NCBI GenBank assembly: GCA_943788875.1
Contig: CALSSA010000004.1
Location: 240,379-304,378, forward strand
Length of the DNA: 64,000 nucleotides
From: an uncultured Pseudomonadales bacterium
GTDB taxonomy: Bacteria; Pseudomonadota; Gammaproteobacteria; Pseudomonadales; Porticoccaceae
Direction of reading: 5' to 3'
The notes beneath the pieces are model-generated. The model made no database searches. It was not told the origin of the DNA and saw only the letters and a list, made by a program, of their open reading frames with translations. Each line of letters begins with the position of its first letter. Position 1 is the first letter of the stretch. A program made the position numbers and the translations under genes. Of this stretch, positions 8,401 to 16,543 are shown one piece after another.

Positions 8401-9374
8401 GTAATCCTGAAGACGAACAGAACAATGTAGACGAGGCACAGGCCGCTGGAGCAGAGGAAGTGGTCTCTGAGGAAACGTCTGAGATAGAGCAGATTCAAGA
8501 CAACGCCGAGGATGAAGCCGTCTCGGCCGCAGACCAAGAGCGTTTTGCCCATTTGCTAAAAAATGCCAAGGATATTTCTGGCCGGCTGGAGGTTCTGGTG
8601 CCGGGGGTGTTGGATACCGCCGACGCCACTAACAGTGCAGCAGATGTCAGCCGACGTGCATCTTCGGCACTGGAAAATGGTCTCGACCATCTGCAAAAGC
8701 GGGTCAATGAATTGGTGGAAGCCAGCGCCAAGAGTGCGACTCTGTCTGGGAAAATTCTGCTGGGCTCGGTATCAGCACTGTTGGTCGCCATTGGGTTGTT
8801 TGTATTTATGTCGTTCCAGTTATCCGATCGAGTGGCTCAGGTCGATGGCATGATGGTGGCGATTAGCAAGCGGGTCGTGCAGATGAATGCGGGTCTGACT
8901 AACTTCGAGAAAATGAATTATTCAATCAATCAGCTGGCGATCAAACAGGCTCAATTTGCCAGCAACCAAAAGCTGTTAGTGCAGGCTGTGACCAATGCCG
9001 AGGCGGCTACTAAGAATCTCAATGTTGAGGTGCCAGATGCGGCAGCCAAAAGTGTTGGCATAGAGACCAATAAACTTGCCGTGCAGGTTAACAGTTTGAA
9101 ATCGACGCTAGCCAAGCAAGGCAGTCAACTGGATAAAGTCGCGAGCTCTGTTGTGGCTCTGGGCTCCCAGTTAAAGTCATTCGAAGGACAGGTAGACAAT
9201 GTGTCAAAGCTCAATGCAGACGTCGAAGCATTGATCACATTGGAGCGCGATAAATATATTGATCTGCTGCGCCGCCAGGTAGAGATTGAAGAGTCAAGGC
9301 TTCCGGTAGAAGAGGAGTTAGAGGAAGAGGTTGACGATTCTATTGTGGTCTATCCCTATGTCAGTGCGCGCTAG
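8397..9374 (+). CDS. Unrecognised membrane-anchored coiled-coil protein
   Basis: 325 aa. Acidic N-terminus (1-45), helical cytoplasmic region, one membrane span at about 119-139 (GKILLGSVSALLVAIGLFVF), then a long helical region with heptad-like spacing (about 145-305) and an acidic tail ending VVYPYVSAR. The layout (tail in, coiled coil probably periplasmic) suggests a scaffold or tether, but no family is recognised. It is the last gene of the flhB-led run, coupled to the upstream 123-aa gene by an ATGA overlap, and meets the opposite-strand gene at 9401 tail to tail. Confidence 0.68.
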   Translation: MSNPEDEQNNVDEAQAAGAEEVVSEETSEIEQIQDNAEDEAVSAADQERFAHLLKNAKDISGRLEVLVPGVLDTADATNSAADVSRRASSALENGLDHLQKRVNELVEASAKSATLSGKILLGSVSALLVAIGLFVFMSFQLSDRVAQVDGMMVAISKRVVQMNAGLTNFEKMNYSINQLAIKQAQFASNQKLLVQAVTNAEAATKNLNVEVPDAAAKSVGIETNKLAVQVNSLKSTLAKQGSQLDKVASSVVALGSQLKSFEGQVDNVSKLNADVEALITLERDKYIDLLRRQVEIEESRLPVEEELEEEVDDSIVVYPYVSAR

Positions 9375-9400
9375 GGTCACAGCTGCCTAGTAGCTATGAT

Positions 9401-10033
9401 TTAAAACAATAGTTCTTCATCATCGCTGCCGCCGGTGTCGTCTTCTAACGCTGGAGCTTCAGGCTCTTCTTCCGCTTGAGGCAACATGACTATGGAGAGG
9501 GGCTGTTTAAGGGTCAAGTCGGCACGAGAAAAAAGTAAATCTGCACATTCATCTAAAGAGTTAGCCAGTCTCGGGATTTCTTCTCCACTTGCTGTAGCCG
9601 ACTCAAATGCTACATTATAAATAGTGGAAACATGCTGAGGTGGCAGCCAGGATTCCACAGAGCCGCGCAACGTAGTGATGACTGAAGTCGGTTTGGGTTT
9701 TTTGACAGTACCAGACTGACCATCGGCAGTACCCATGGCAAAAATACTTTCAATGTGCTTTCTTAACACCCGCTCGTAGCGAGGTTTGAGAGCCACTAGA
9801 TCATTGTTATTAAAACCCTCTGGTGCCTTGCCACACATGGCATCCCAGAGACCTTTGCTATTCAATCCCAAAAAACTACTATCAGCATTACTGTCAGCGG
9901 CTTTTTCATCGGAGTTACTATTGCTAGATGAGGCGATCTTTTCCAGGCGATTGACTCTATCAATCAGGTAGATGATTAATATTACAGCGGCGGCAGTGCC
10001 AAGAAGCACAGCCAAAAGAAGTGCTGTTATCAT
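9401..10033 (-). CDS. Unrecognised single-span membrane protein downstream of fliA
   Basis: 210 aa with an N-terminal membrane span (about 3-25), a Ser/Asn/Asp-rich linker, a compact central part (about 55-165, including GLWDAMCGKAPEGF and PRYERVLRKHIESIF) and an acidic tail ending DDEELLF. No family recognised. A strong AGGAGG lies 7 bases before the ATG. It follows the 178-aa gene by 15 bp in the fliA operon, in the place where Pseudomonas and Vibrio carry cheY/cheZ, but it resembles neither. Confidence 0.65.
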   Translation of the reverse strand: MITALLLAVLLGTAAAVILIIYLIDRVNRLEKIASSSNSNSDEKAADSNADSSFLGLNSKGLWDAMCGKAPEGFNNNDLVALKPRYERVLRKHIESIFAMGTADGQSGTVKKPKPTSVITTLRGSVESWLPPQHVSTIYNVAFESATASGEEIPRLANSLDECADLLFSRADLTLKQPLSIVMLPQAEEEPEAPALEDDTGGSDDEELLF

Positions 10034-10048
10034 CGTTTTCCTCCTGAT

Positions 10049-10585
10049 TTATTCGTTATTGTCATTACTGTCCTGCTCTATATCCTCATCCGGTTCTTGC
10101 GCTGATTCTGACTCATTTTCACTACGTAAAAATTGTAATGCTGTAATCGGTTGATCCAAGCCTATATCAAAAGCAACCCTGTCTGCGACCTGCTGAACCA
10201 TGGTAATAGCTTTATTTATGTCAATTTGCATGGTTTGGTACATGCAGCCGAGTGAGAAGACTTCATCCGAGAATTCTTCTGGTATATAAGTATAAATCAC
10301 GCCATTGATTGTCTTAGCCGTCTGAAATGGGTTAGCTTTTGGAGGCGCCGGGCGCTCTTTGCCCTGAGCAGCTGCAACATTACACTGGTCTTGAAATGCA
10401 ACGGTCTTTTTTGCCGCCTCAATGAAAACCTTATCAATATGGGAGCGGCAGCGAATGCCAATGCGAACTTTAAAGGACCTTGTGGCGCGAGAGTCATCGT
10501 TCGACTCCGCCGCTTTTATATAGTCATTTTTGGCACTTACCATCGCTGTTTTGGCGGCCTTATTTTTAAAGATTGATAAAACCAT
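10049..10585 (-). CDS. Unrecognised cytoplasmic protein directly downstream of fliA
   Basis: 178 aa, no signal peptide or span. Basic N-terminal half (RATRSFKVRIGIRCRSHIDK) and an acidic, low-complexity C-terminus (EPDEDIEQDSNDNNE). No known domain seen. The start codon lies 3 bp after the fliA stop, so it is almost certainly co-transcribed with fliA. It occupies the usual cheY position but has no receiver-domain motifs (no DD...D...K pattern). Confidence 0.62.
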   Translation of the reverse strand: MVLSIFKNKAAKTAMVSAKNDYIKAAESNDDSRATRSFKVRIGIRCRSHIDKVFIEAAKKTVAFQDQCNVAAAQGKERPAPPKANPFQTAKTINGVIYTYIPEEFSDEVFSLGCMYQTMQIDINKAITMVQQVADRVAFDIGLDQPITALQFLRSENESESAQEPDEDIEQDSNDNNE

Positions 10586-10588
10586 GAT

Positions 10589-11308
10589 TTAATCCCCATC
10601 CACATTAAGATGGTGCCTTAACTTTTTCACGCTACTGGAAAGAATCTGACTCACTCTAGATTCACTGACATCGAGTACGGCACCAATTTCTTTTAGGTTC
10701 ATCTCTTCGACATAATAGAGAGAGATCACCGTGCGCTCGCGCTCTGGCAATGTCTCAATCGAATCAACCAACGAGGCCATAAACTGCTCTTCGGCAATCT
10801 GGGCTTCCGGCTCATTGATCTCGCTGGCAGGCATATCTACTGTATCTGGCAGCTGTGACTCCAGTGAAACCGTCTGAAATCTATGGGCATGAGTGCGTTC
10901 TTTTTGGAAGCTCTCGATATCTTTACCCATAAACTCTGCCAGCTCCGACTGAGATGGCTCACGGCCAAGCTCTCCGGTCAGTGCAGCAGTGGCTTCATTG
11001 TGGTCGCGAATATTAACAATGGCGGAGCGGGGCAGATAGGAGAGTTTGCGCACCTGATCCAGAATAGCACCGCGAATACGATTTTTAGCAAAGACCTCAA
11101 AGTCGACACCTTTGGAGGCGTCGAAGGAGTTGTTGGCCTCAAACAGACCGATCATGCCGACCTGAATCAGTTCGTCTAATTCCATAAAGTTGGGCAGTCT
11201 GGTTTTCAGGTGCAAAGCAACACGCTTTACCAGTCCCACATGGGCCAGTAGCGCGTCGCTGCTAGTATCAGCGTTCTGAATATCTTCATAAATCTTCAGA
11301 TCGGCCAT
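10589..11308 (-). CDS. fliA: Flagellar sigma factor FliA (sigma-28)
   Basis: RNA polymerase sigma factor for late flagellar genes. Region 2 is seen at about 22-90 (NFMELDELIQVGMIGLFEA), region 3 in the middle, and region 4 at the C-terminus (NLKEIGAVLDVSESRVSQIL). The length of 239 aa is usual. It lies 9 bp after flhG in the flhA-flhF-flhG-fliA operon. Its likely targets are visible in the window as TAAA-N15-GCCGATAA type promoters before flgP, flgM and flagellin 1. Confidence 0.97.
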   Translation of the reverse strand: MADLKIYEDIQNADTSSDALLAHVGLVKRVALHLKTRLPNFMELDELIQVGMIGLFEANNSFDASKGVDFEVFAKNRIRGAILDQVRKLSYLPRSAIVNIRDHNEATAALTGELGREPSQSELAEFMGKDIESFQKERTHAHRFQTVSLESQLPDTVDMPASEINEPEAQIAEEQFMASLVDSIETLPERERTVISLYYVEEMNLKEIGAVLDVSESRVSQILSSSVKKLRHHLNVDGD

Positions 11309-11317
11309 AATAGTTGC

Positions 11318-12145
11318 TTACCCGGTCCTTGTTTGATGCGTAGCCAAGCGTTCGATAAAGAACTGTAGCCCGCCGCTCATAGAAACATTTTTATCCAAGT
11401 TGGTAACCACTTTCCCCAGCGCCCGGAAGTCTCTACTGGCTATACTGGACGGGGCAAAAGTGACCAATGGCTGAGAGGATTTAATCGCCCGTAAAACCAT
11501 TTCATCTTGGGTTATGGAATGGAGGTAGTCGACTCTGCTGCCTAGGAAGTTTTGAATGACTGAGTTGATGCTGCCATACAAGCGCTCGCCTTCATCCTGC
11601 GAAAATACCCCGTTAGGAATCAGACCGATATTATCAAGCTGATAATCCTGAATCATTACCTTGATGGTGCCATAGGCGTCGGCAATCGAAGAGGGTTCAT
11701 TTTTTAGCACGATAAAGCGGTGCTGGCAGGCGCGCAAAAATGTCATCACGGTGTCTGATAGTCCAGCGGCAAGATCGACAATAAAGTAATCCAGATCTTC
11801 TTCGATATCTGAGAAAGCCTGAATAATCCCAGCCGTTTCTGCCTGACTGAGGCTAGCCATATGCTGTATGCCACTGGCGCCTGGCACCAGCTTTACGCCC
11901 ATAGGGCCTTCAATGATAATCTCATTGACTGTTTTTTCGCCGGACAGCACATGGCTAAAGTTATACGGGGTGCGACAGCCCATGGCCAGCTGTGCATTAG
12001 CCAGACCGAGGTCGGCATCAAACACCATAACTTTTTTGCCCATTGAGGCAAGCATAACAGCCAGATTGACCGAAACGGTAGTTTTGCCGACGCCGCCTTT
12101 ACCGCTGGCGATACCGATTATTTGAGTGGTTGTGCTATTAGACAT
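11318..12145 (-). CDS. flhG: Flagellar number regulator FlhG (FleN), MinD-like ATPase
   Basis: ParA/MinD-type ATPase that limits flagellar number and works with FlhF at the pole. Deviant Walker A at the N-terminus (SGKGGVGKTTVSVNLAVM), Walker A' region FDADLGLANAQ and switch region VDLAAGLSDTV are clear. The length of 275 aa is normal. It is between fliA and a small ORF that bridges the gap to flhF. Expected to antagonise the flagellar master activator, as FleN does in Pseudomonas. Confidence 0.95.
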   Translation of the reverse strand: MSNSTTTQIIGIASGKGGVGKTTVSVNLAVMLASMGKKVMVFDADLGLANAQLAMGCRTPYNFSHVLSGEKTVNEIIIEGPMGVKLVPGASGIQHMASLSQAETAGIIQAFSDIEEDLDYFIVDLAAGLSDTVMTFLRACQHRFIVLKNEPSSIADAYGTIKVMIQDYQLDNIGLIPNGVFSQDEGERLYGSINSVIQNFLGSRVDYLHSITQDEMVLRAIKSSQPLVTFAPSSIASRDFRALGKVVTNLDKNVSMSGGLQFFIERLATHQTRTG

Positions 12146-12365
12146 TCTTTAACCTTTTAGTCACCATTTTTCTGGCAAACGTATTTTTATATGCACGCGA
12201 CTCGATACTGTTGGCTGGCATAAATGCCAAGCCATTGTCCGCAGAGATTAAACCCAAGGGAAAACCAAAAACAGGTAAAACTTCTACGAGCTTCCCTGCG
12301 CGGCTAACGGTAGTTGATGATTTTATTGCTATTCTCATTTTCGTTGATCGCCCAATGGTAGTCAA
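12138..12365 (-). CDS. Possible small protein bridging flhF and flhG
   Basis: A 75-aa frame exactly fills the 216-bp gap between flhF and flhG. It overlaps the flhF stop by TTGA at its 5' end and the flhG start by 8 bp at its 3' end, which is the geometry of a coupled gene. An ATG start at 12338 (66 aa) is the alternative. The product is basic with a hydrophobic middle (VLPVFGFPLGLISADNGLAF) and matches nothing I know. The tight fit argues for coding; the weak start and ribosome site argue against. Confidence 0.38.
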   Translation of the reverse strand: MTTIGRSTKMRIAIKSSTTVSRAGKLVEVLPVFGFPLGLISADNGLAFMPANSIESRAYKNTFARKMVTKRLKNV

Positions 12366-13657
12366 ACAAAACTAATCGGCAAATGGGCCAGCGCGTGCTG
12401 CGCCAGAGCATGTCCGGTTATTGTTGTTGCCGGGTCGATAATACTTGGCTCCGCGGCAGCCACAGAGACAGGTGTGTCCCGATTGAGTAAGGTATTGATC
12501 AGTGCCCAGGGGTAGACGCCAGTTTCAAGGCGCGACAGCATCACAGATGACCATTCAATGCCCTCAGGACGAATATAGCGTTTAACAGAAGCTTCGGAGG
12601 CATCCGCCGCAACCACTAAATGTGGCTGAGCATCTGGCAGCAACGTTAAAAGGCTGCTGCTGTGGGTTTCTACATCTTCCCCGGGGGTATCTATGATAAT
12701 CAATTTGCGCGAGTCCAGTTCTTGCAGCAGTTGCTCGAGCATCTCCGGACTATTGGCGCGGAAAGTCTCGACTCCTGCCTGAGAACCCACCAGTTGCGAT
12801 TGATTCCAGGCGCCGAAGCGACTGTCATTGAAGCTTATAATAGCAACCTGATGCTCTCCATAATTAAGCGCGGCCTGTTTGGCTAATCTGCCCGCCATCA
12901 AGGTTTTACCTGAACCAGAGCTACCGGCAATCACATGAACGCCTTGCATATTGTCCAGCAGATTGATGCTGTTAACACCGCTGCCCAATACTTCAGCAAT
13001 AGCGGCTAAGGCCTTTGTCATATCTACATTCTGATTAATAATATCGGTGACCAGTGCGCGTAGGCCAATAGGCATACCGGTTTCATTAAAGGCTTCTACC
13101 AGAGGGCGCATTTCATCGGCAACAGAATGGGTGCCACTCCAGGCGTCCAGCTGCTGCGCTAATTTGAATTCATTGCGCATAGCGGCGAGTTCTTGTTTGA
13201 CCAGATCGACTATCTCCCTGGCTTTCAGGTTCTCTCGATCCTCAGCAATACGATTATTCTCAGTACTCTGCTCTAGCAGAGTTTGTCGATTTAGTTCTTC
13301 TCTAAATACTGGATTGGAGTTGTCGGTAAAGCCCTCGATAATCTCAGCAGCAAGGTCGATTGGCAAGGAACTCTCTGCCTGACCTGCATCGGTACTTTTA
13401 AAAATCTGCGATTCCATAACATCGTCAAAACTCGGCATATTACCCAGCGCAACCCGTGGTTGCGGTTCTTCAAGGCGCGGAGCCTGGAGCTCATCCAGAG
13501 CTGCAGTGGCCTGAGAGGCGAGATCAATGGCGACAATAATTTCAGTCTGGTTGTTAGCCTTTTTATTCGACACCACCAGGGCGTCGGCACCATAGAGTTG
13601 TACAACTTTATCCATAGCGCTGCGGCTGTCCGCGGCTAAAACTCTCTGTAGTTCCAT
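12362..13657 (-). CDS. flhF: Flagellar polar-placement GTPase FlhF
   Basis: SRP-type GTPase that places the flagellum at the cell pole. N-terminal B domain begins MELQRVLAADSRSAMDKV, then a helical N domain and the G domain from about residue 240, with P-loop GSSGSGKT and the IDTPGEDVETH switch. The length of 431 aa fits the family. It starts 17 bp after flhA in the same operon. Its presence with flhG implies a polar flagellum. Confidence 0.94.
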   Translation of the reverse strand: MELQRVLAADSRSAMDKVVQLYGADALVVSNKKANNQTEIIVAIDLASQATAALDELQAPRLEEPQPRVALGNMPSFDDVMESQIFKSTDAGQAESSLPIDLAAEIIEGFTDNSNPVFREELNRQTLLEQSTENNRIAEDRENLKAREIVDLVKQELAAMRNEFKLAQQLDAWSGTHSVADEMRPLVEAFNETGMPIGLRALVTDIINQNVDMTKALAAIAEVLGSGVNSINLLDNMQGVHVIAGSSGSGKTLMAGRLAKQAALNYGEHQVAIISFNDSRFGAWNQSQLVGSQAGVETFRANSPEMLEQLLQELDSRKLIIIDTPGEDVETHSSSLLTLLPDAQPHLVVAADASEASVKRYIRPEGIEWSSVMLSRLETGVYPWALINTLLNRDTPVSVAAAEPSIIDPATTITGHALAQHALAHLPISFV

Positions 13658-13674
13658 TTTCTTATTACCTCAGA

Positions 13675-15783
13675 TTAATTGCTGTTATCAACCGCGACTG
13701 TTGCGACTACTTTTACCGCCTGATCATCAGGAATTTCGCTGTATGACAGCACGGTTAGATCGCTAAGGCGGTGTTTAATAATTTTTGCTAACCAGGGACG
13801 AATGCCCGGAGACACTACCAGCACAGCTGGATGGCCCTGGTTTTCAACTTCTTGGGTGTTTTCTGCAAGGGCTTTAAACAGGCTCTCTGCCAGTTTGGGT
13901 TCTATTACCAGACCCTGATTGCTGCTGCTCTGCTGTAGCACGTTGTGCAGCATTTGCTCCAGAGAGGGGTCCAGCGTGATAACTGGCAGGCTGTCTGCCA
14001 CATCAATCAGGCTCTGCACAATCATGCGGCCAAGTCTAGGGCGGACTGCGGCGGTGAGTTCATCCGCATCCTGAGTACGACCACTCTCTGTCGATAGCAC
14101 TTCAATAATAGTGCGCATATCGCGAACCGAAACCGATTCGTCGAGAATATTCTGTAACACCTTGGTAATAGTGGCGAGAGGCAACTTACCTGGTACCAGA
14201 TCTTCCACTAATTTGGGCGATCTTCCAGCGACTTTATCCAGCAGTTGTTGAGTTTCGTCATGACTTAACAGTTCGGCTGCATTGTCCCGCAACAGAGTGT
14301 TGAGATGGGTAGCAATAGCGGTGGCGGCATCCACCACGGTATAGCCCAATGTGCGAGCATAATCTCGCTGAGAAGGCTCAATCCAGATAGCATCCAGACC
14401 AAAGGCGGGTTCTTTTGTGGGTATACCTTCAACGGTGCCATGAACATGACCGGGATTAATCGCCATCTCGCGGCCTACTTTAATCTCGCCTTTACCCCGC
14501 ACAACACCATTCATCACAATATGATAGATATCCGGGGCTAGATCCAAATTGTCGCGGATGCGAATTGGCTGTACTAAAAAGCCTAGCTCTGCTGACAGCT
14601 TTTTACGCACGCCTTTAACTCGGGGCAGTAATTGACCACCGGTTTCCGGGTTAACCAAAGGGATCAGTCCATAGCCTATATCCAGGCCAACCAGATCCAC
14701 TTGATCTACATCGTCCCAGTTCAATTCTTCTTTATTAGCTTTTTCCGCAGCAGTCTGACGCAGATTGTCAGCATCGTTTTGCTCGGAAATCTTATTGGCA
14801 CCTTTAGAGAGCATTAACCCGAGCCCCATCACAGCAAGTGCCAGAGTCAGAAATACCATGTGAGGCATGCCGGGCACCAGACCGAGCAATAAAAGAATAC
14901 CACCGGAGACAAACATAGCCATGGGATTATTAAGCTGCGACTTGGCCTGTTCGGTCATGGATTCAGAGGTGGTTACGCGGGTCACAATAATTGCTGTGGA
15001 CAGTGACAGCAGTAATGATGGAATCTGCGCTACAAGGCCGTCACCAATGGTCAGCAGCACATAGATACGACCGGCTTCGGAGAAGCTTAAATCGTGCTGC
15101 GAAAGGCCAATAGCCAAACCACCGATAATATTGATTAACAGAATAAGCAGGCCAGCAATAGCGTCACCACGCACAAATTTAGATGCACCGTCCATAGAAC
15201 CGAAAAAGTCTGACTCTTGGGAAATCTCTTCCCGTCTTGCTTTGGCTGTAGCCTGGTCGATCACGCCAGCATTTAAATCGGCATCAATGGCCATCTGTTT
15301 GCCGGGCATGGCATCTAGGGTAAAACGTGCGATAACCTCCGACACGCGGCCAGCACCTTTGGTTACAACAATAAAGTTAATGATCATAAGGATGGCAAAG
15401 ATAATAAAACCAACCAGATAGTTACCGCCGATAACAAATTCACCAAAGGCTTCAATAACCTTGCCGGCAGCGTCCGGGCCCTCGTGGCCCTTGACCAGCA
15501 CCAGTCTGGTAGATGCAACATTGAGGCCCAGTCTAAGCATGGTGGCCATCAGCAAAATGGCGGGGAACGAACTGAAGTCCAGAGGTTTGGCGCTATTGAT
15601 GGCGATCATAATAATGATCAGGCCAATCACAATGTTAAAGGTGAACAGGAAATCCAATAAAAATGCGGGCAGGGGCAGCACCAGCATCGAAATAATTAGC
15701 AGCACCAGGAAGGGAATGCCCAGTCCAGACAGTTCGATTTTTGACAGGTCCTGTCGTAGGTTTGACAGTGTTGCAATAGCCAT
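13675..15783 (-). CDS. flhA: Flagellar export protein FlhA
   Basis: Main membrane subunit of the export gate that couples proton flow to export. Eight N-terminal membrane spans to about residue 330, the FHIPEP signature around RFTLDAMPGKQMAIDADLNAG, and a large cytoplasmic C-terminal domain. The 702-aa length is standard. First gene of the minus-strand operon; a sigma-54 promoter matching the consensus lies about 85-100 bp upstream. Confidence 0.97.
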   Translation of the reverse strand: MAIATLSNLRQDLSKIELSGLGIPFLVLLIISMLVLPLPAFLLDFLFTFNIVIGLIIIMIAINSAKPLDFSSFPAILLMATMLRLGLNVASTRLVLVKGHEGPDAAGKVIEAFGEFVIGGNYLVGFIIFAILMIINFIVVTKGAGRVSEVIARFTLDAMPGKQMAIDADLNAGVIDQATAKARREEISQESDFFGSMDGASKFVRGDAIAGLLILLINIIGGLAIGLSQHDLSFSEAGRIYVLLTIGDGLVAQIPSLLLSLSTAIIVTRVTTSESMTEQAKSQLNNPMAMFVSGGILLLLGLVPGMPHMVFLTLALAVMGLGLMLSKGANKISEQNDADNLRQTAAEKANKEELNWDDVDQVDLVGLDIGYGLIPLVNPETGGQLLPRVKGVRKKLSAELGFLVQPIRIRDNLDLAPDIYHIVMNGVVRGKGEIKVGREMAINPGHVHGTVEGIPTKEPAFGLDAIWIEPSQRDYARTLGYTVVDAATAIATHLNTLLRDNAAELLSHDETQQLLDKVAGRSPKLVEDLVPGKLPLATITKVLQNILDESVSVRDMRTIIEVLSTESGRTQDADELTAAVRPRLGRMIVQSLIDVADSLPVITLDPSLEQMLHNVLQQSSSNQGLVIEPKLAESLFKALAENTQEVENQGHPAVLVVSPGIRPWLAKIIKHRLSDLTVLSYSEIPDDQAVKVVATVAVDNSN

Positions 15784-15867
15784 CTAATAAAAACCCTATT
15801 AAAAACAGTTGGTTAAAAAATTCTGTATTGACGAAGCACATTGAATTTCGCCCTTTAAGGGTTAATG

Positions 15868-15883
15868 AGCAAAAACTGTGCCA
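15868..15883 (-). promoter_or_regulatory. Sigma-54 promoter of flhA operon
   Basis: Read on the minus strand: TGGCACAGTTTTTGCT, matching TGGCAC-N5-TTGC with the required 10 bases between GG and GC. It would start transcription near 15856, about 70 bp before flhA. Placing flhA-flhF-flhG-fliA under sigma-54 matches the flagellar hierarchy in Vibrio and Pseudomonas. Confidence 0.8.
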
Positions 15884-15955
15884 GACATGCCTGTTGGCTA
15901 TTAAATTGCTGCTGGACTGGCTCGGCGTGACGTTGGTTTTTAACAGTATTGGCCC

Positions 15956-15982
15956 TAAAGCCTGGGCCATATGTGCCGATAT
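15956..15982 (+). promoter_or_regulatory. Sigma-28 (FliA) promoter upstream of flgP
   Basis: TAAA, 15 bases, GCCGATAT: a near-perfect FliA site (consensus TAAA-N15-GCCGATAA), about 55 bp before the flgP start. It faces away from the flhA promoter in the same 253-bp intergenic stretch. Confidence 0.8.
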
Positions 15983-16036
15983 TAAAGACAGGAACCTAAG
16001 TCAATCAACTCTCTGATAAAAACGGTAGGAAGTGCA

Positions 16037-16537
16037 ATGACAACTATTTTTTCACCGCAACTGAGCAATGGGCTCAGCAAGGCTAAAGGGTTTATCTCTA
16101 TCTGCCTGTTAGCACTGCTGGCCAGCGGCTGCGCCACAACATCTGATCAGTACTCGGATGCCATGGTTGATAACATGATTAACAAGCAAGAGAATATTAT
16201 GGCGACCGGCTATGCGGTTATCAGCGTTCAGCCCCATGACAACCCCGCTCAGCAGCGCCTACTGTCCATTCGCGCGTCCAAGCTGGATGCCTATAGATCA
16301 TTGATGGAACAGGTCTATGGTCAGTATCTGGATGCCAACACCACCGTGGCCGAAATGATTGTTGAGAGTGATGCATTTAAGGCGCGGGTACAGGGCGTTA
16401 TCTATGGCGCACAACTTGAGAGTATCTCTCCGGTTGGCGACGATACCTACGAAACCACATTGACTCTTGATCGAGATATCGTTGATGACCTGCGTGTGCT
16501 TTACCTCGAGCAGATGTCTTCTGGTAAAGGCGCCTAG
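16037..16537 (+). CDS. flgP: Flagellar outer-membrane lipoprotein FlgP (LPP20 family)
   Basis: Lipoprotein of the LPP20/FlgP family, which forms an outer-membrane-associated disk around the base of polar flagella. Signal peptide with lipobox LLASGC at about residue 32, then the family pattern (MATGYAVISVQPHDNPAQQRLLSIRASKLDAYRSL is split here as MATGYAVISV and SKLDAYRSLMEQVYG). Length 166 aa. AGGA ribosome site before ATG. It precedes flgT by 6 bp; no flgO is seen beside them. Confidence 0.88.
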   Translation: MTTIFSPQLSNGLSKAKGFISICLLALLASGCATTSDQYSDAMVDNMINKQENIMATGYAVISVQPHDNPAQQRLLSIRASKLDAYRSLMEQVYGQYLDANTTVAEMIVESDAFKARVQGVIYGAQLESISPVGDDTYETTLTLDRDIVDDLRVLYLEQMSSGKGA

Positions 16538-16543
16538 CTCAGA

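Noticed and set aside
15131-15787. 96- and 108-aa plus-strand ORFs over flhA
   Set aside because: Antisense of flhA membrane spans.
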